Shown here piece after piece: positions 34,073 to 43,010 of a DNA stretch of 64,000 bases. Made by a program: the position numbers and the translations under genes. Every line of letters starts with the position of its first letter. The stretch's first letter is position 1. The notes under the pieces were generated by a model that saw only the letters and a list, made by a program, of their open reading frames with translations, was not told the DNA's origin and searched no databases. The stretch covers positions 1-64,000 of the forward strand of contig CALWET010000016.1 in NCBI GenBank assembly GCA_944377385.1, given 5' to 3'. The DNA is from an uncultured Lachnospiraceae bacterium. GTDB taxonomy: Bacteria; Bacillota; Clostridia; Lachnospirales; Lachnospiraceae.

Positions 34073-34807
34073 ATGCTTAAAGGCTTATTTGATCTGAAAA
34101 GATGGACAGCACTCATTGAGGTGATCCCGGAAAACTACATTCCGGGATTTCTCATGACCCTGAGGACCGCTTTGGCAGGGCTTTTGCTGGCTCTGATACT
34201 GGGAGTCATATTTGGCCTCATGTCCACCTCCCATAACAAAATTTTAAGGGCCATTTCAAGGGTGTATGTGGAGTTTTTTCAAAATACTCCGCTGGCCCTT
34301 CAGGTGGTGTTTTACTATTCCTGCCTGCCCATACTTCTTGGGGGTACAGGCTTTCGCATGCCTAAATTCATCCTTGGCATGATGGGCGTTGGAATATATC
34401 ACGGAGCCTACATATCAGAGGTCATCAGGACGGGCATAGAGGCTGTGCCCAGGGGACAGTCCGAGGCCGCCCAGTCCCAGGGCTTTTCATATCTGCAGAC
34501 CATGGCCTGGATCATTTTTCCCCAGACCCTAAAGATCATATTGCCTCCTCTGGCAAACCAGGCCCTTAATCTGGTCAAGAATACCTCGGCTTTGGCCCTT
34601 GTTGCAGGCATGGATCTTATGTACTACACGGATTCCTGGGCTACCTCCAGGGGATACTTTGCACAGGCCTATTTCTTTTCTGCACTGCTGTATTTCATCA
34701 TGTGTTATCCTCTTGCAAGGCTTGCCCGCTATCTGGAGATAAAAGCCATCAGACAGCCGGTGGCAAAGGCCTCCCTTAGAAAAGAGATAGAGGAGGCGGT
34801 ATCATGA
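34073..34807 (+). CDS. glnM: Amino acid ABC transporter permease (first)
   Basis: The 244-residue HisM/GlnP-type permease has about five membrane helices, the N-terminal GFLMTLRTALAGLLLALILG segment and the EAA loop (EAAQSQGFSYLQTMAWIIFPQ) that docks to the ATPase. It follows the binding-protein gene by 14 bases and overlaps the next permease by four (ATGA). The two permeases probably form a heterodimer. Confidence 0.93.
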   Translation: MLKGLFDLKRWTALIEVIPENYIPGFLMTLRTALAGLLLALILGVIFGLMSTSHNKILRAISRVYVEFFQNTPLALQVVFYYSCLPILLGGTGFRMPKFILGMMGVGIYHGAYISEVIRTGIEAVPRGQSEAAQSQGFSYLQTMAWIIFPQTLKIILPPLANQALNLVKNTSALALVAGMDLMYYTDSWATSRGYFAQAYFFSALLYFIMCYPLARLARYLEIKAIRQPVAKASLRKEIEEAVS

Positions 34808-35463
34808 AGGAGCTATTTTTACAGATATTCACCTCGGCAAACCTTGGCTTTATGATGCAGGGACTGTGGATGACCATACTTATATCCCTGGGAGCCATCG
34901 TCCTCAGTGTCATATTCGGAAGCATACTGGCACTTATAAGGACCTATGCCCACGGGCCCTTCAGATGGCTTTCCAGGATCATCGGCATGTATACGGAGTT
35001 TTTCAGATGCACTCCCAACCTGCTTTGGATACTGTGGATATATTTTACTGTCAGCGGAAACAAGATAATCGTGTCAGTAGGAGCCATAACTCTTTTTACA
35101 TCGGCTGTAGTGGCAGAGATATTCAGAGGAGGGCTTAATTCCATACCCAAGGGCCAGTTTGAAGCTGCTCAATCCCAGGGCTTTTCCTTTCTGCAGACCA
35201 TCGTTTACATAGTATGGCCCCAGACCTTCAGAAAGGTCATACCGGCTCTGCTCAGCCAGGTGATCACCATCATAAAGGATACCTCCTTCCTGAGGATGAT
35301 AGACATACCGGAGTTCATGAGAAACTGCCAAGTGGTCATGGCCACCATCTACGATGTCAGAGGAATGATGCTGCTATACGGTTTTGAAGCTTTGTGCTAT
35401 TTTGCCATATGCTTTACATTGAGTGTGGTAGTCAGAAAATATCAAAGACGAACTGTGGCATGA
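34804..35463 (+). CDS. glnP: Amino acid ABC transporter permease (second)
   Basis: The 219-residue permease of the same family has the EAA loop FEAAQSQGFSFLQTIVYIVWPQ and a conserved RCTPNLLW segment after the second helix. It starts inside the stop region of the first permease (ATGA at 34804), so translation is coupled. It is the last gene of the importer operon and is followed by a strong terminator. Confidence 0.93.
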   Translation: MKELFLQIFTSANLGFMMQGLWMTILISLGAIVLSVIFGSILALIRTYAHGPFRWLSRIIGMYTEFFRCTPNLLWILWIYFTVSGNKIIVSVGAITLFTSAVVAEIFRGGLNSIPKGQFEAAQSQGFSFLQTIVYIVWPQTFRKVIPALLSQVITIIKDTSFLRMIDIPEFMRNCQVVMATIYDVRGMMLLYGFEALCYFAICFTLSVVVRKYQRRTVA

Positions 35464-35473
35464 CAAAGTAAAA

Positions 35474-35519
35474 ATGCCCCTGTCCCGCAATCTTAGGTCT
35501 GCGTGACAGGGGCGTTTTA
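35474..35519. terminator. Terminator of the importer operon
   Basis: GCCCCTGTC (35476-35484) pairs with GACAGGGGC (35505-35513), followed by GTTTTAG. It can also limit read-through from mtnN on the other strand. Confidence 0.88.
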
Positions 35520-35569
35520 GTAGCTTGGAACTCTGAGCTATAAGTCTTTAAGCCTGTGAGCCATGGAGC

Positions 35570-36280
35570 TCAGCTCATACTGATCAGTTCAAGGCTCAGC
35601 TTTATGGAATTTTCGGCGGCCAGCCTTTCAAAGCTTGGATAATCCATTTCGGCGCTGTCATCGGCACTGTCAGAGATGGCTCTGATGATCAGGAAGGGAA
35701 TATCGTTGAGATTACATACATGGGCTATGGCAGCGCCCTCCATCTCGCAGCAGTCACCCTCAAAGCGCTGGGAAAGCTTGTCCTTTTTGCTTCCGGAGGC
35801 AATGAATATATCTCCGGTGAGCACCGTTCCGATGTGTACATGGGTCTTTGGCAGGGCCTTTTTTGCTGCCAGCTCAGCCTTTTCAAGGAGCTCCTTTGAG
35901 GCATAGAAGCGTATGCCGTCAAAGCTGTCATTTGTTTCCATATCCGGTATCATTCCCTGGGGATAGTCAAGGCCGCAGCCATTGATGTCATGCTCTATGG
36001 CGATCTTTCCAAGGACTATGTCTCCAATGCCAAGCTTGGGGTTCAGTGAGCCGGCCACTCCGCTGTTTACGATGGCATCGACCTTGAAATTATCTATCAT
36101 GAGCTGGGTACACATGGCGGCATTTACCTTGCCGACACCAGCCTTTACTATCACGCACTCATGGCCCTGATAGCTGCCCTTGTGAAAAACGAGACCGGCG
36201 GAGCTGAGCTCAGTCACATCTGAAAGCCTTGCTATGATGCCGTTTACCTCGCTGTCCATCGCACCTATGATTCCTAACAT
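35570..36280 (-). CDS. mtnN: 5'-methylthioadenosine/S-adenosylhomocysteine nucleosidase
   Basis: Hydrolyses MTA and SAH to adenine and a thioribose or ribosyl-homocysteine, recycling products of SAM use (metK lies nearby). The 236-residue protein has MLGIIGAMDSEV with catalytic Glu12, NSGVAGSL, CCEMEGAAIAHVC and AISDSADD with catalytic Asp. AAAGGA precedes the ATG. It is downstream of purB-purA on the same strand, so the released adenine connects with purine salvage. Family assignment is firm. Confidence 0.95.
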   Translation of the reverse strand: MLGIIGAMDSEVNGIIARLSDVTELSSAGLVFHKGSYQGHECVIVKAGVGKVNAAMCTQLMIDNFKVDAIVNSGVAGSLNPKLGIGDIVLGKIAIEHDINGCGLDYPQGMIPDMETNDSFDGIRFYASKELLEKAELAAKKALPKTHVHIGTVLTGDIFIASGSKKDKLSQRFEGDCCEMEGAAIAHVCNLNDIPFLIIRAISDSADDSAEMDYPSFERLAAENSIKLSLELISMS

Positions 36281-36308
36281 TCTATTATCCTTTCTCCATT
36301 CATTATTT

Positions 36309-36331
36309 GAGCCTGTCTCTGGGACAGGCTC
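36309..36331. repeat. Hairpin between purA and mtnN
   Basis: GAGCCTGTC (36309-36317) pairs with GACAGGCTC (36323-36331), loop TCTGG. On the minus strand it is not followed by a T-run, so it may process or stabilise the purA-mtnN mRNA rather than terminate. Confidence 0.65.
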
Positions 36332-36373
36332 TTTAGCTATCGTATTTTAATTGGATATATGCTTATCAGCTTA

Positions 36374-37648
36374 TCATCTGAAGATGATGTCATCCCTGCC
36401 GGGACCGTTGGAGATCAGCTTTATGGGAGTCTCGATCTCCTTTTCCACAAATTCTATATAGCGGCGGCAGTTTTCAGGAAGATCCTCATACTTTTTGATG
36501 CCGCGTATGTCGCATTTCCAGCCTGGAAGCTTTGTGAAAACAGGCTTTGCCTTTTCAAGGAGCCTGGTGGCAGGGAAATCTCCGGTCCTTGTGCCGTCGA
36601 TCTCATAGGCAGTGCATACTGGTATCTCGTCCAGATAGCCAAGTACATCAAGCACTGTAAAGGCTGCCTCTGTGGCTCCCTGGAGCCTGCAGCCGTAACG
36701 CACTGATACTGTATCCAGCCAGCCGACCCTGCGGGGACGTCCTGTGGTGGCGCCGTATTCGCCTCCGTCTCCGCCTCTGTGACGGAGCTCCTCGGCTTCA
36801 TCACCAAAGATCTCGCTTACGAAGGCACCTGCTCCAACGGCACTGGAATAGGCCTTTACCACTGCAGTCACATCGGTGATGCTGTAGGGAGGTATGCCCG
36901 CACCTATGGCTCCATATGCAGCCAGAGTGGAGGACGAGGTGACCATGGGATATATGCCGTGATCAGGATCCTTGAGGGCGCCAAGCTGTCCCTCCAGCAG
37001 TATGGACTTGCCCTCCTTCAGTGCCTTGCACAGGAATGCAGAGGTATCGCACACATAGGGCTCGACCATGTCCCTGTAGCTGTGCAGCTCATCCATCAGC
37101 TCCTGCTTATCAAGAAGGGGCTTGTGGTAGAGATGCTCCAGCAGGACATTTTTCAGCTCACATACTCTCTCTACCTTTTCTCTGAGTATCGCATCGTCAA
37201 AGAGCTCGCTTACCTGTATGCCGATCTTTGCATATTTGTCAGAATAGAACGGAGCTATGCCTGAGCGGGTAGAGCCGAAGGACTTGCCTGCAAGCCTTTC
37301 CTCCTCATAGGTATCCAGCAGCACGTGATAGGGCATAAGCACCTGGGCACGATCCGATACATATATATGAGGTGCAGGTACATTCCTGTCTGTCAGAGAT
37401 TTGATCTCCTTTACCAGATAGGGGATGTTGAGGGCTACGCCATTTCCGATCACATTTGTGATATGATCATAAAATACACCTGAGGGCAGAAGATGCAGGG
37501 CAAACTTGCCATAGCCGTTCACTATGGTGTGACCGGCGTTGCTTCCTCCCTGAAAACGTACAACTATGTCAGAATTCTCCGCCAGCATGTCGGTTATCTT
37601 GCCCTTGCCTTCATCTCCAAAGCTGGCGCCTACAATTGCTCGTACCAT
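36374..37648 (-). CDS. purA: Adenylosuccinate synthetase
   Basis: First committed step from IMP to AMP, using GTP and aspartate. The 424-residue protein has the P-loop-like GASFGDEGKGKITD (about 7-20), GGSNAGHTIV, and the GTP/IMP segments SVGAGAFVSEIF and TTGRPRRVGWLD. GGAGGAATGAA precedes the ATG. It lies downstream of purB on the same strand after 85 bases, so the two steps converting IMP to AMP are paired. Confidence 0.96.
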   Translation of the reverse strand: MVRAIVGASFGDEGKGKITDMLAENSDIVVRFQGGSNAGHTIVNGYGKFALHLLPSGVFYDHITNVIGNGVALNIPYLVKEIKSLTDRNVPAPHIYVSDRAQVLMPYHVLLDTYEEERLAGKSFGSTRSGIAPFYSDKYAKIGIQVSELFDDAILREKVERVCELKNVLLEHLYHKPLLDKQELMDELHSYRDMVEPYVCDTSAFLCKALKEGKSILLEGQLGALKDPDHGIYPMVTSSSTLAAYGAIGAGIPPYSITDVTAVVKAYSSAVGAGAFVSEIFGDEAEELRHRGGDGGEYGATTGRPRRVGWLDTVSVRYGCRLQGATEAAFTVLDVLGYLDEIPVCTAYEIDGTRTGDFPATRLLEKAKPVFTKLPGWKCDIRGIKKYEDLPENCRRYIEFVEKEIETPIKLISNGPGRDDIIFR

Positions 37649-37733
37649 TTCATTCCTCCGTTTTGATCTTTTTTATCCGCCCGTAAATGGGTGGGGAGCC
37701 ATAAATGGGAGGCCCCTCATAAGACAGCATCTA

Positions 37734-39170
37734 TTATATATTGATATCCGCCTTTTCTCCAAGTAAACTTTGATTCTTTTTAAGTACAGGCGCTACCTCC
37801 TCTGAGATATATTCGCTCACCTGCTTTGGGGCCCTGCCCACATAGCGTGAGGGGTCAAGGCCTGAATTGATGTCTGCTTCGCTCAGTCCAAAGGCCGGAT
37901 CACTGGCAATGAGCTCTGCAAGCTCGTTATCACGGCCCTCTTCCTTGATTCGCCTTCCTGCCTCCATGGAGAGCTGTCTCAGCCTTTCATGTATCTCCTG
38001 GCGGTTGCCTCCGGCCTTTACGGCATCCATCATGATATTTTCCGTAGCCATGAATGGAAGCTCTGCACGGAGATGCTTGTCAATGACTTTGGGATAGACC
38101 ACCAGTCCCTCTGAGACATTCAGGTAAAGACGGAGTATGCCGTCCGTGGCCAGAAAGCCTTCGGCTATGGAAAGCCTGCGGTTTGAAGAATCGTCCAGTG
38201 TACGCTCGAGCCACTGGGTAGAGCCGGTGATCAGAGGGTTGGTGATATTGCTGATCACGAAATTGCACAGCCCTGCCATACGCTCGCAGCGCATGGGATT
38301 GCGCTTGTAGGCCATGGCTGACGAGCCTATCTGATGCTTTTCAAAGGGCTCCTCGATCTCCTTCAGATGCTGGAGCAGTCTGATGTCATTTGAAAACTTA
38401 TGAGCAGACTGGGCTATGCCTGAGAGTATGGAAAGCACTCTTGTGTCTGTTTTTCTTGAATAGGTCTGTCCGGAGACAGGATAGCAGCCGGAAAATCCCA
38501 TCTTTTCTGCAATCAGTCTGTCCAGCTGCCGGCATTTTTCGTCGTTGCCGGAAAAAAGTTCCAGGAAGCTTGCCTGGGTGCCTGTGGTGCCCTTTGAACC
38601 GAGCAGACGAAGGCTGCCCATGACATATTCCAGATCTGAAAGATCCATCATCAGGTCCTGTATCCAGAGTGTCGCCCTCTTTCCTACAGTGGTAGGCTGG
38701 GCTGGCTGGAAGTGGGTGTAGCTGAGAGTGGGCAGATCCTTGTATTTTTCAGCAAAATCAGAAAGTCTGGCTATGATATTGATCAGGGAAGCTCGGGTAA
38801 GCTCCAGGGCCTCCCGCATGATTATGATGTCCGTGTTGTCTCCCACATAGCAGGAGGTGGCTCCAAGATGTATGATGGGAGCTGCCTTGTGACACTGGAT
38901 CCCATAGGCATAAACATGACTCATGACATCGTGACGGACCTCACGCTCCCTGGCCTCGGCCTCAGAATAGTTTATGTCGTCCACATGGCTGCGCAGCTCA
39001 GCTATCTGTTCATCAGTTATATCAAGGCCCAGCTCCTGCTCAGCCTCTGCAAGAGCCACCCACAGCCTGCGCCAGGTGCGGAACTTGTGCTCCTGGGAAA
39101 ACAGATACTGCATATCCCTGCCGGCGTAGCGCTGTGAAAGGGGGCTCATATAATTTGTACGGTCGTCCAT
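37734..39170 (-). CDS. purB: Adenylosuccinate lyase
   Basis: Removes fumarate from adenylosuccinate and SAICAR. The 478-residue fumarase-superfamily protein has the signature GSSAMAYKRNPMRCE (catalytic Ser region), LGATSCYVGDN and TLSYTHFQPAQPTTVGKR. The Pro-to-Ala change in the signature (SSAMAYKRNP) is common in this branch. GTGAGG precedes the ATG. A -10 candidate, TATAAT, lies at 39217-39212 on the minus strand. Confidence 0.96.
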   Translation of the reverse strand: MDDRTNYMSPLSQRYAGRDMQYLFSQEHKFRTWRRLWVALAEAEQELGLDITDEQIAELRSHVDDINYSEAEAREREVRHDVMSHVYAYGIQCHKAAPIIHLGATSCYVGDNTDIIIMREALELTRASLINIIARLSDFAEKYKDLPTLSYTHFQPAQPTTVGKRATLWIQDLMMDLSDLEYVMGSLRLLGSKGTTGTQASFLELFSGNDEKCRQLDRLIAEKMGFSGCYPVSGQTYSRKTDTRVLSILSGIAQSAHKFSNDIRLLQHLKEIEEPFEKHQIGSSAMAYKRNPMRCERMAGLCNFVISNITNPLITGSTQWLERTLDDSSNRRLSIAEGFLATDGILRLYLNVSEGLVVYPKVIDKHLRAELPFMATENIMMDAVKAGGNRQEIHERLRQLSMEAGRRIKEEGRDNELAELIASDPAFGLSEADINSGLDPSRYVGRAPKQVSEYISEEVAPVLKKNQSLLGEKADINI

Positions 39171-39211
39171 TGATACCTCACATTTACATCAGAAGATTTT
39201 CTTTCGCATCA

Positions 39212-39217
39212 ATTATA
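39212..39217 (-). promoter_or_regulatory. Candidate -10 for purB
   Basis: TATAAT on the minus strand, 42 bases before the purB start. The matching -35 (TTCCAC at 17 bases) is poor. Confidence 0.35.
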
Positions 39218-39260
39218 TATGAAATAGAGCAGAAGTGGAATACAAATTTACCGTACTTAT

Positions 39261-39424
39261 GGTATAATATCCGCACAAGGTGCGGATAAAGCCGCTTGGC
39301 GGCTTTCAGCGGCTCTGCCGCTGGTTATACTATTCGCAATCGGAGATTGCTCATACCACAGCCGGTCGAAGTAAATACTCGCTGCGCTTGTGCTTCCTTC
39401 GCTTGCGGCTGTGGTATAATATCC
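39261..39424 (+). repeat. Run of five hairpins bounded by a 12-base direct repeat, before pgi
   Basis: GGTATAATATCC occurs at 39261-39272 and 39413-39424, 152 bases apart. Between and overlapping them are five consecutive perfect hairpins: ATCCGCAC/GTGCGGAT (39269-39287), AAAGCCGC/GCGGCTTT (39288-39306), CAGCGGC/GCCGCTG (39307-39323), GCAATC/GATTGC (39336-39350), and ATACCACAGCCG (39353-39364) with its 12-base complement at 39406-39417. The first four have three-base loops. Both copies of the direct repeat contain a TATAAT -10 element. It is not a terminator and carries no gene; it looks like a structured mobile or duplicated element. Confidence 0.85.
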
Positions 39425-39463
39425 TAGTAAATCAAAAATCATTTCAGGGACAGGAGGACATGC

Positions 39464-40813
39464 ATGTCAAAGCATCTGAATCTGGATCATTCCAAGTTGG
39501 CAGGATTCATTTCAAAAGAGGAGATAGATAATTTTGAAAAGATCACTGAGGCGGCCCGCCGGGAGCTCGTAGATGGCACCGGTGCAGGCAATGATTACAT
39601 AGGCTGGGTAGACCTGCCCGTAAATTATGACAGAGAAGAGTTTGAACGTATAAAAAAGGCTGCACAGAAGATACAGTCAGATTCCGAGGTGCTGGTGGTG
39701 ACAGGCATAGGAGGCTCATATCTCGGAGCCAGGGCTGCCATAGAGTTCCTTACGAATTCTTTTTATAATGTTCTCGGCAGAGAGCAGAGGAAATATCCGC
39801 AGATATTTTTCGCAGGCAATTCCATCAGCTCAAAGTACCTTTCTGATCTGCTGGAGGCCATAGGAGACAAGGATTTTTCCGTAAACATCATATCAAAGTC
39901 AGGTACTACCACAGAGCCTGCCATAGCCTTCAGGGTATTGAAGGAAAAGCTTGAGGAGAAATATGGCAGGAAGGAGGCAGCTGCCCGTATATATGCCACT
40001 ACCGACAAGGCTCGGGGAGCCTTGAAAAACCTTGCTGATGAAGAGGGCTATGAGGAGTTCGTCGTGCCTGATGATGTGGGAGGACGCTATTCCGTGCTTA
40101 CAGCTGTAGGGCTTCTGCCCATAGCAGTGGCTGGCTGTGACATAGACATGCTCATGCAAGGCGCCCAGGACATGAGAGAGCTCTGCCTTAACAGACCTTA
40201 TCATGAAAATGATGCCATGCTCTATGCCGCCATCAGGAACATGCTGCACAGAAAAGGCAAATCAGTGGAGATACTGGCCAACTATGAACCCTCCTTCCAT
40301 TATGTTGCAGAATGGTGGAAGCAGCTTTACGGCGAATCTGAGGGCAAGGATCAGAGAGGCATATTCCCGGCGACAGTTGACCTGACTACCGATCTGCATT
40401 CCATGGGACAGTTCATACAGGACGGCTCCCGTATACTTATGGAGACCGTAGTTGATATAAATGAGAGTCCCGCAGAGGTGGTGCTTAAAAAAGAGGAGAA
40501 GGATACCGACGGCATGAATTATCTTGCCGGAAGGACCGTGGATTTTGTCAACAAGTCAGCCATGAACGGTACACTGCTGGCCCATACAGACGGCAATGTG
40601 CCCTGCATGAAGATAAATGTTCCAGGGCAGGATGCCCACAGCCTTGGCGAGCTCTTTTATTTCTTTGAGTTTGCCTGCGGCGTAAGCGGATACATACTGG
40701 GAGTAAATCCCTTCAATCAGCCCGGAGTCGAGAGCTACAAGAAAAATATGTTTGCCCTTCTTGGAAAGCCTGGCTACGAAGAGCTTTCCGCAGAGCTCAG
40801 AAAGAGGCTCTGA
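39464..40813 (+). CDS. pgi: Glucose-6-phosphate isomerase
   Basis: Interconverts glucose-6-phosphate and fructose-6-phosphate in glycolysis and gluconeogenesis. The 449-residue short-form protein (Bacillus type) has [32 protein letters not shown] with the sugar-phosphate loop, [15 protein letters not shown] and [13 protein letters not shown] with the ring-opening residues. AGGAGGACATGC precedes the ATG. Its promoter is probably the TATAAT at 39415-39420 inside the hairpin element. fba follows 103 bases later, so glycolytic genes are grouped. Confidence 0.96.
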   Translation: MSKHLNLDHSKLAGFISKEEIDNFEKITEAARRELVDGTGAGNDYIGWVDLPVNYDREEFERIKKAAQKIQSDSEVLVVTGIGGSYLGARAAIEFLTNSFYNVLGREQRKYPQIFFAGNSISSKYLSDLLEAIGDKDFSVNIISKSGTTTEPAIAFRVLKEKLEEKYGRKEAAARIYATTDKARGALKNLADEEGYEEFVVPDDVGGRYSVLTAVGLLPIAVAGCDIDMLMQGAQDMRELCLNRPYHENDAMLYAAIRNMLHRKGKSVEILANYEPSFHYVAEWWKQLYGESEGKDQRGIFPATVDLTTDLHSMGQFIQDGSRILMETVVDINESPAEVVLKKEEKDTDGMNYLAGRTVDFVNKSAMNGTLLAHTDGNVPCMKINVPGQDAHSLGELFYFFEFACGVSGYILGVNPFNQPGVESYKKNMFALLGKPGYEELSAELRKRL

Positions 40814-40916
40814 TCGCTCCATGGTAATTTGGGGATTTAAATGATGGCCGCTGCGGTCGCTAACTGCTGCAAGCGGCGCTGAAATAAAACTGAAACATTC
40901 AGAGGAGGTTTTTATT

Positions 40917-41792
40917 ATGGGAAGATTAGTACCTGCAACAGAGATGCTTAAAAAGGCGCTGGAAGGAAAGTATGCCATCGGACACTTCAACATCAACAAC
41001 CTTGAGTGGACCAAGGCGATCCTTACCGAGGCTCAGGAGCTCAACACAGCTGTCATACTTGGAGTATCCGAGGGAGCCGGAAAGTATATGTGCGGCTTCA
41101 AGACCGTCACCAACATGGTGGAGTGCATGATGGATGAGCTCAATATCACCGTGCCCGTTGCCCTTCATCTGGACCATGGTACCTATGAAGGCTGTCTTAA
41201 ATGCATAGATGCGGGCTTTTCATCGATCATGTTTGACGGCTCTCATTTCCCTATAGATGAAAATATAGAAAAGACTAAGGAGCTGGTAAGGCTGGCTCAT
41301 GAGCACGGCATGTCCATCGAGGCCGAGGTTGGAGCCATCGGAGGCGAAGAGGATGGTGTAGTAGGCAAGGGCGAATGTGCTGATCCCGACGAGTGCAAGA
41401 GGATAGCAGACCTTGGTGTTGACTTCCTGGCTGCAGGAATAGGCAATATCCATGGAGTTTATCCCGAGAACTGGCAGGGACTTTCCTTTGATACCCTGGC
41501 TGCCATCAAGGAAAAGATAGGAGATCTGCCTCTGGTACTTCACGGCGGAACAGGCATCCCCGAGGATATGATAAAGAAGGCCATCTCTCTCGGAGTATCA
41601 AAGATCAATGTAAATACTGAGTGCCAGCTGGCTTTTGCAAAGGCTACAAGAGAGTATATCGAGGCAGGCAAGGACCACGAAAAGAAGGGCTTTGACCCCC
41701 GCAAGCTCCTGAAGCCCGGCACAGAGGCCATCATGGAGACGGTAAAAACAAAGTGCGAGATGTTCGGCAGCATAGGAAGCGCTGCAAAGTAA
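40917..41792 (+). CDS. fbaA: Fructose-bisphosphate aldolase, class II
   Basis: Splits fructose-1,6-bisphosphate in glycolysis; zinc-dependent. The 291-residue protein has HLDHGTYEGCLKCIDAGFSSIMFDGS with catalytic Asp and zinc His, EAEVGAIGGEEDG, the zinc-binding His in LHGGTGIP, and INVNTECQ. Length and GGEEDG cleft are those of the class IIB group. AGAGGAGG before the ATG is a very strong site, fitting high expression. A terminator follows. Tagatose-bisphosphate aldolases share the fold, but the pgi context favours FBP. Confidence 0.94.
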   Translation: MGRLVPATEMLKKALEGKYAIGHFNINNLEWTKAILTEAQELNTAVILGVSEGAGKYMCGFKTVTNMVECMMDELNITVPVALHLDHGTYEGCLKCIDAGFSSIMFDGSHFPIDENIEKTKELVRLAHEHGMSIEAEVGAIGGEEDGVVGKGECADPDECKRIADLGVDFLAAGIGNIHGVYPENWQGLSFDTLAAIKEKIGDLPLVLHGGTGIPEDMIKKAISLGVSKINVNTECQLAFAKATREYIEAGKDHEKKGFDPRKLLKPGTEAIMETVKTKCEMFGSIGSAAK

Positions 41793-41827
41793 AAAGTCTT
41801 TAAGACAACAAGCTCATTAAGGATTGA

Positions 41828-41872
41828 AGCTGCGGCTAAATGATAGTTGATCATCGTTTGGCCGCAGTTTTA
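41828..41872 (+). terminator. Terminator after fbaA
   Basis: CTGCGGC (41830-41836) pairs with GCCGCAG (41861-41867) with an inner ATGAT/ATCAT stem, followed by TTTTAT. Confidence 0.88.
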
Positions 41873-41938
41873 TAAGGATAAAACCTGCCAGGGAATTATT
41901 ACGTCTAATAAGTAGAGACCAAAATGGAGGAAAAGGAT

Positions 41939-42823
41939 ATGAAGAAGCTTGCATGTTTATTATCTATGACTATTGCTCTTAGTTTTACCGTATCAGGTAT
42001 GGCCTTTGGCGGGACCTGGTATGAGAGAAGCTCGGAAAACGGAATTGAAAAAGAGTATGCTTTTTCTGCATACTGTGACTGCTCAGACTGGCAGTGGGTG
42101 GACGACGATAAAAACGGAGTCTTTGAATGTTACTATTTTAAAGACGGCATTGCTGCACTTAATACTACGATAGAGGGCTATACTGTCGATGGTGAAGGCC
42201 GCTGGACCGTTGATGGAGCTATACAGCAGAGATCCGTCCCTGCATGGGCCGGATATCGGGATGTGCTTTTAAAGGAAGGATTTAGATATCCCAAATTTGA
42301 GCTGCAAAACGCAGAAGCTTCGGCAGAGGTCAGCAGGCTCATAGATGCATATGCATTAGGACTTATCCCTGCTGACAGCAGCTATCCGGAGGAGATCACG
42401 CTTGATTATGATCTGTTCCTTGGAAACGACAATTATGTTTCCGGCTGTATTCAGGACTATTGGTACGGCGGCGGTGCCCATGGAGAGACCACTGATCATT
42501 ATTTTACGATAACGGCAGAGGGGCCTCTGCAGATCACTGATCTTGGAGGTCAGGAGCTTATAAATGCGATCAATGCAAATGTACAGTCCCAGCTGCGTGA
42601 CAGGAATATTTCTGAAGGGCTGTATCTCAGCAAGGAGCCGGAGCAGATCGTCGTGGATTATTCGGACGGATTCGGCTTTATGATACTTCCGGACGGCCTC
42701 CATGTACTGTTTACGACATATGAGATAGCAAGCCATGCGGACGGCAATATAGATGTATGCGTTCCCTACAGTGCCATATACGATCACCTCAATGACTATG
42801 CTAAAGGTCTGATCAATATCTGA
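41939..42823 (+). CDS. Secreted DUF3298-like protein
   Basis: The 294-residue protein has a signal peptide (MKKLACLLSMTIALSFTVSGMAFG). The N-terminal part (GTWYERSSENGIEKEYAF...GYTVDGEGRWTVDG) resembles a small beta domain with aromatic repeats. The C-terminal half, with YWYGGGAHGETTDHYFTI, LTDLGG-like ITDLGGQEL and the closing GLHVLFTTYEIASHADGNIDVCVPYS, matches the DUF4163/DUF3298 pair seen in RsiV-like proteins. RsiV of Bacillus binds lysozyme, but no sigma factor gene is nearby, so a lysozyme-sensing role is only a possibility. GGAGGAAAAGG precedes ATG 41939. Confidence 0.78.
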   Translation: MKKLACLLSMTIALSFTVSGMAFGGTWYERSSENGIEKEYAFSAYCDCSDWQWVDDDKNGVFECYYFKDGIAALNTTIEGYTVDGEGRWTVDGAIQQRSVPAWAGYRDVLLKEGFRYPKFELQNAEASAEVSRLIDAYALGLIPADSSYPEEITLDYDLFLGNDNYVSGCIQDYWYGGGAHGETTDHYFTITAEGPLQITDLGGQELINAINANVQSQLRDRNISEGLYLSKEPEQIVVDYSDGFGFMILPDGLHVLFTTYEIASHADGNIDVCVPYSAIYDHLNDYAKGLINI

Positions 42824-42839
42824 GAGGGGAGGATCTACT

Positions 42840-42875
42840 ATGAACATCATTAGAAAGATAAGAGCTTACAATTAG
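42840..42875 (+). other. Eleven-codon open frame with strong ribosome binding site
   Basis: GAGGGGAGG lies seven bases before an ATG that opens an 11-residue frame (MNIIRKIRAYN) ending at TAG, 17 bases after the DUF3298 gene and just before a terminator. It may be a micropeptide, or the remnant of a deleted second gene. No homologue is known to me. Confidence 0.3.
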
Positions 42876-42894
42876 GACAAAACGTGTTGGTAAA

Positions 42895-42944
42895 ACCCAC
42901 TGAGAGCCAAGTATATAAGGCTCACAGTGGGTCATATCTTTTTG
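42895..42944 (+). terminator. Terminator after the DUF3298 gene
   Basis: ACCCACTGAGAGCC (42895-42908) pairs with GGCTCACAGTGGGT (42919-42932) with one mismatch, followed by CATATCTTTTT. Confidence 0.9.
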
Positions 42945-43010
42945 AAGAGTTCATAAATCATGCTTTGCCGGTTGTTCGACAAAAATTGTATCAAATTACA
43001 AATTAAGCGA

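Noticed and set aside
39261..39424. Interpreting the hairpin run as a CRISPR array
   Set aside because: The hairpins differ in sequence from one another and there are no repeated units with spacers of constant length.
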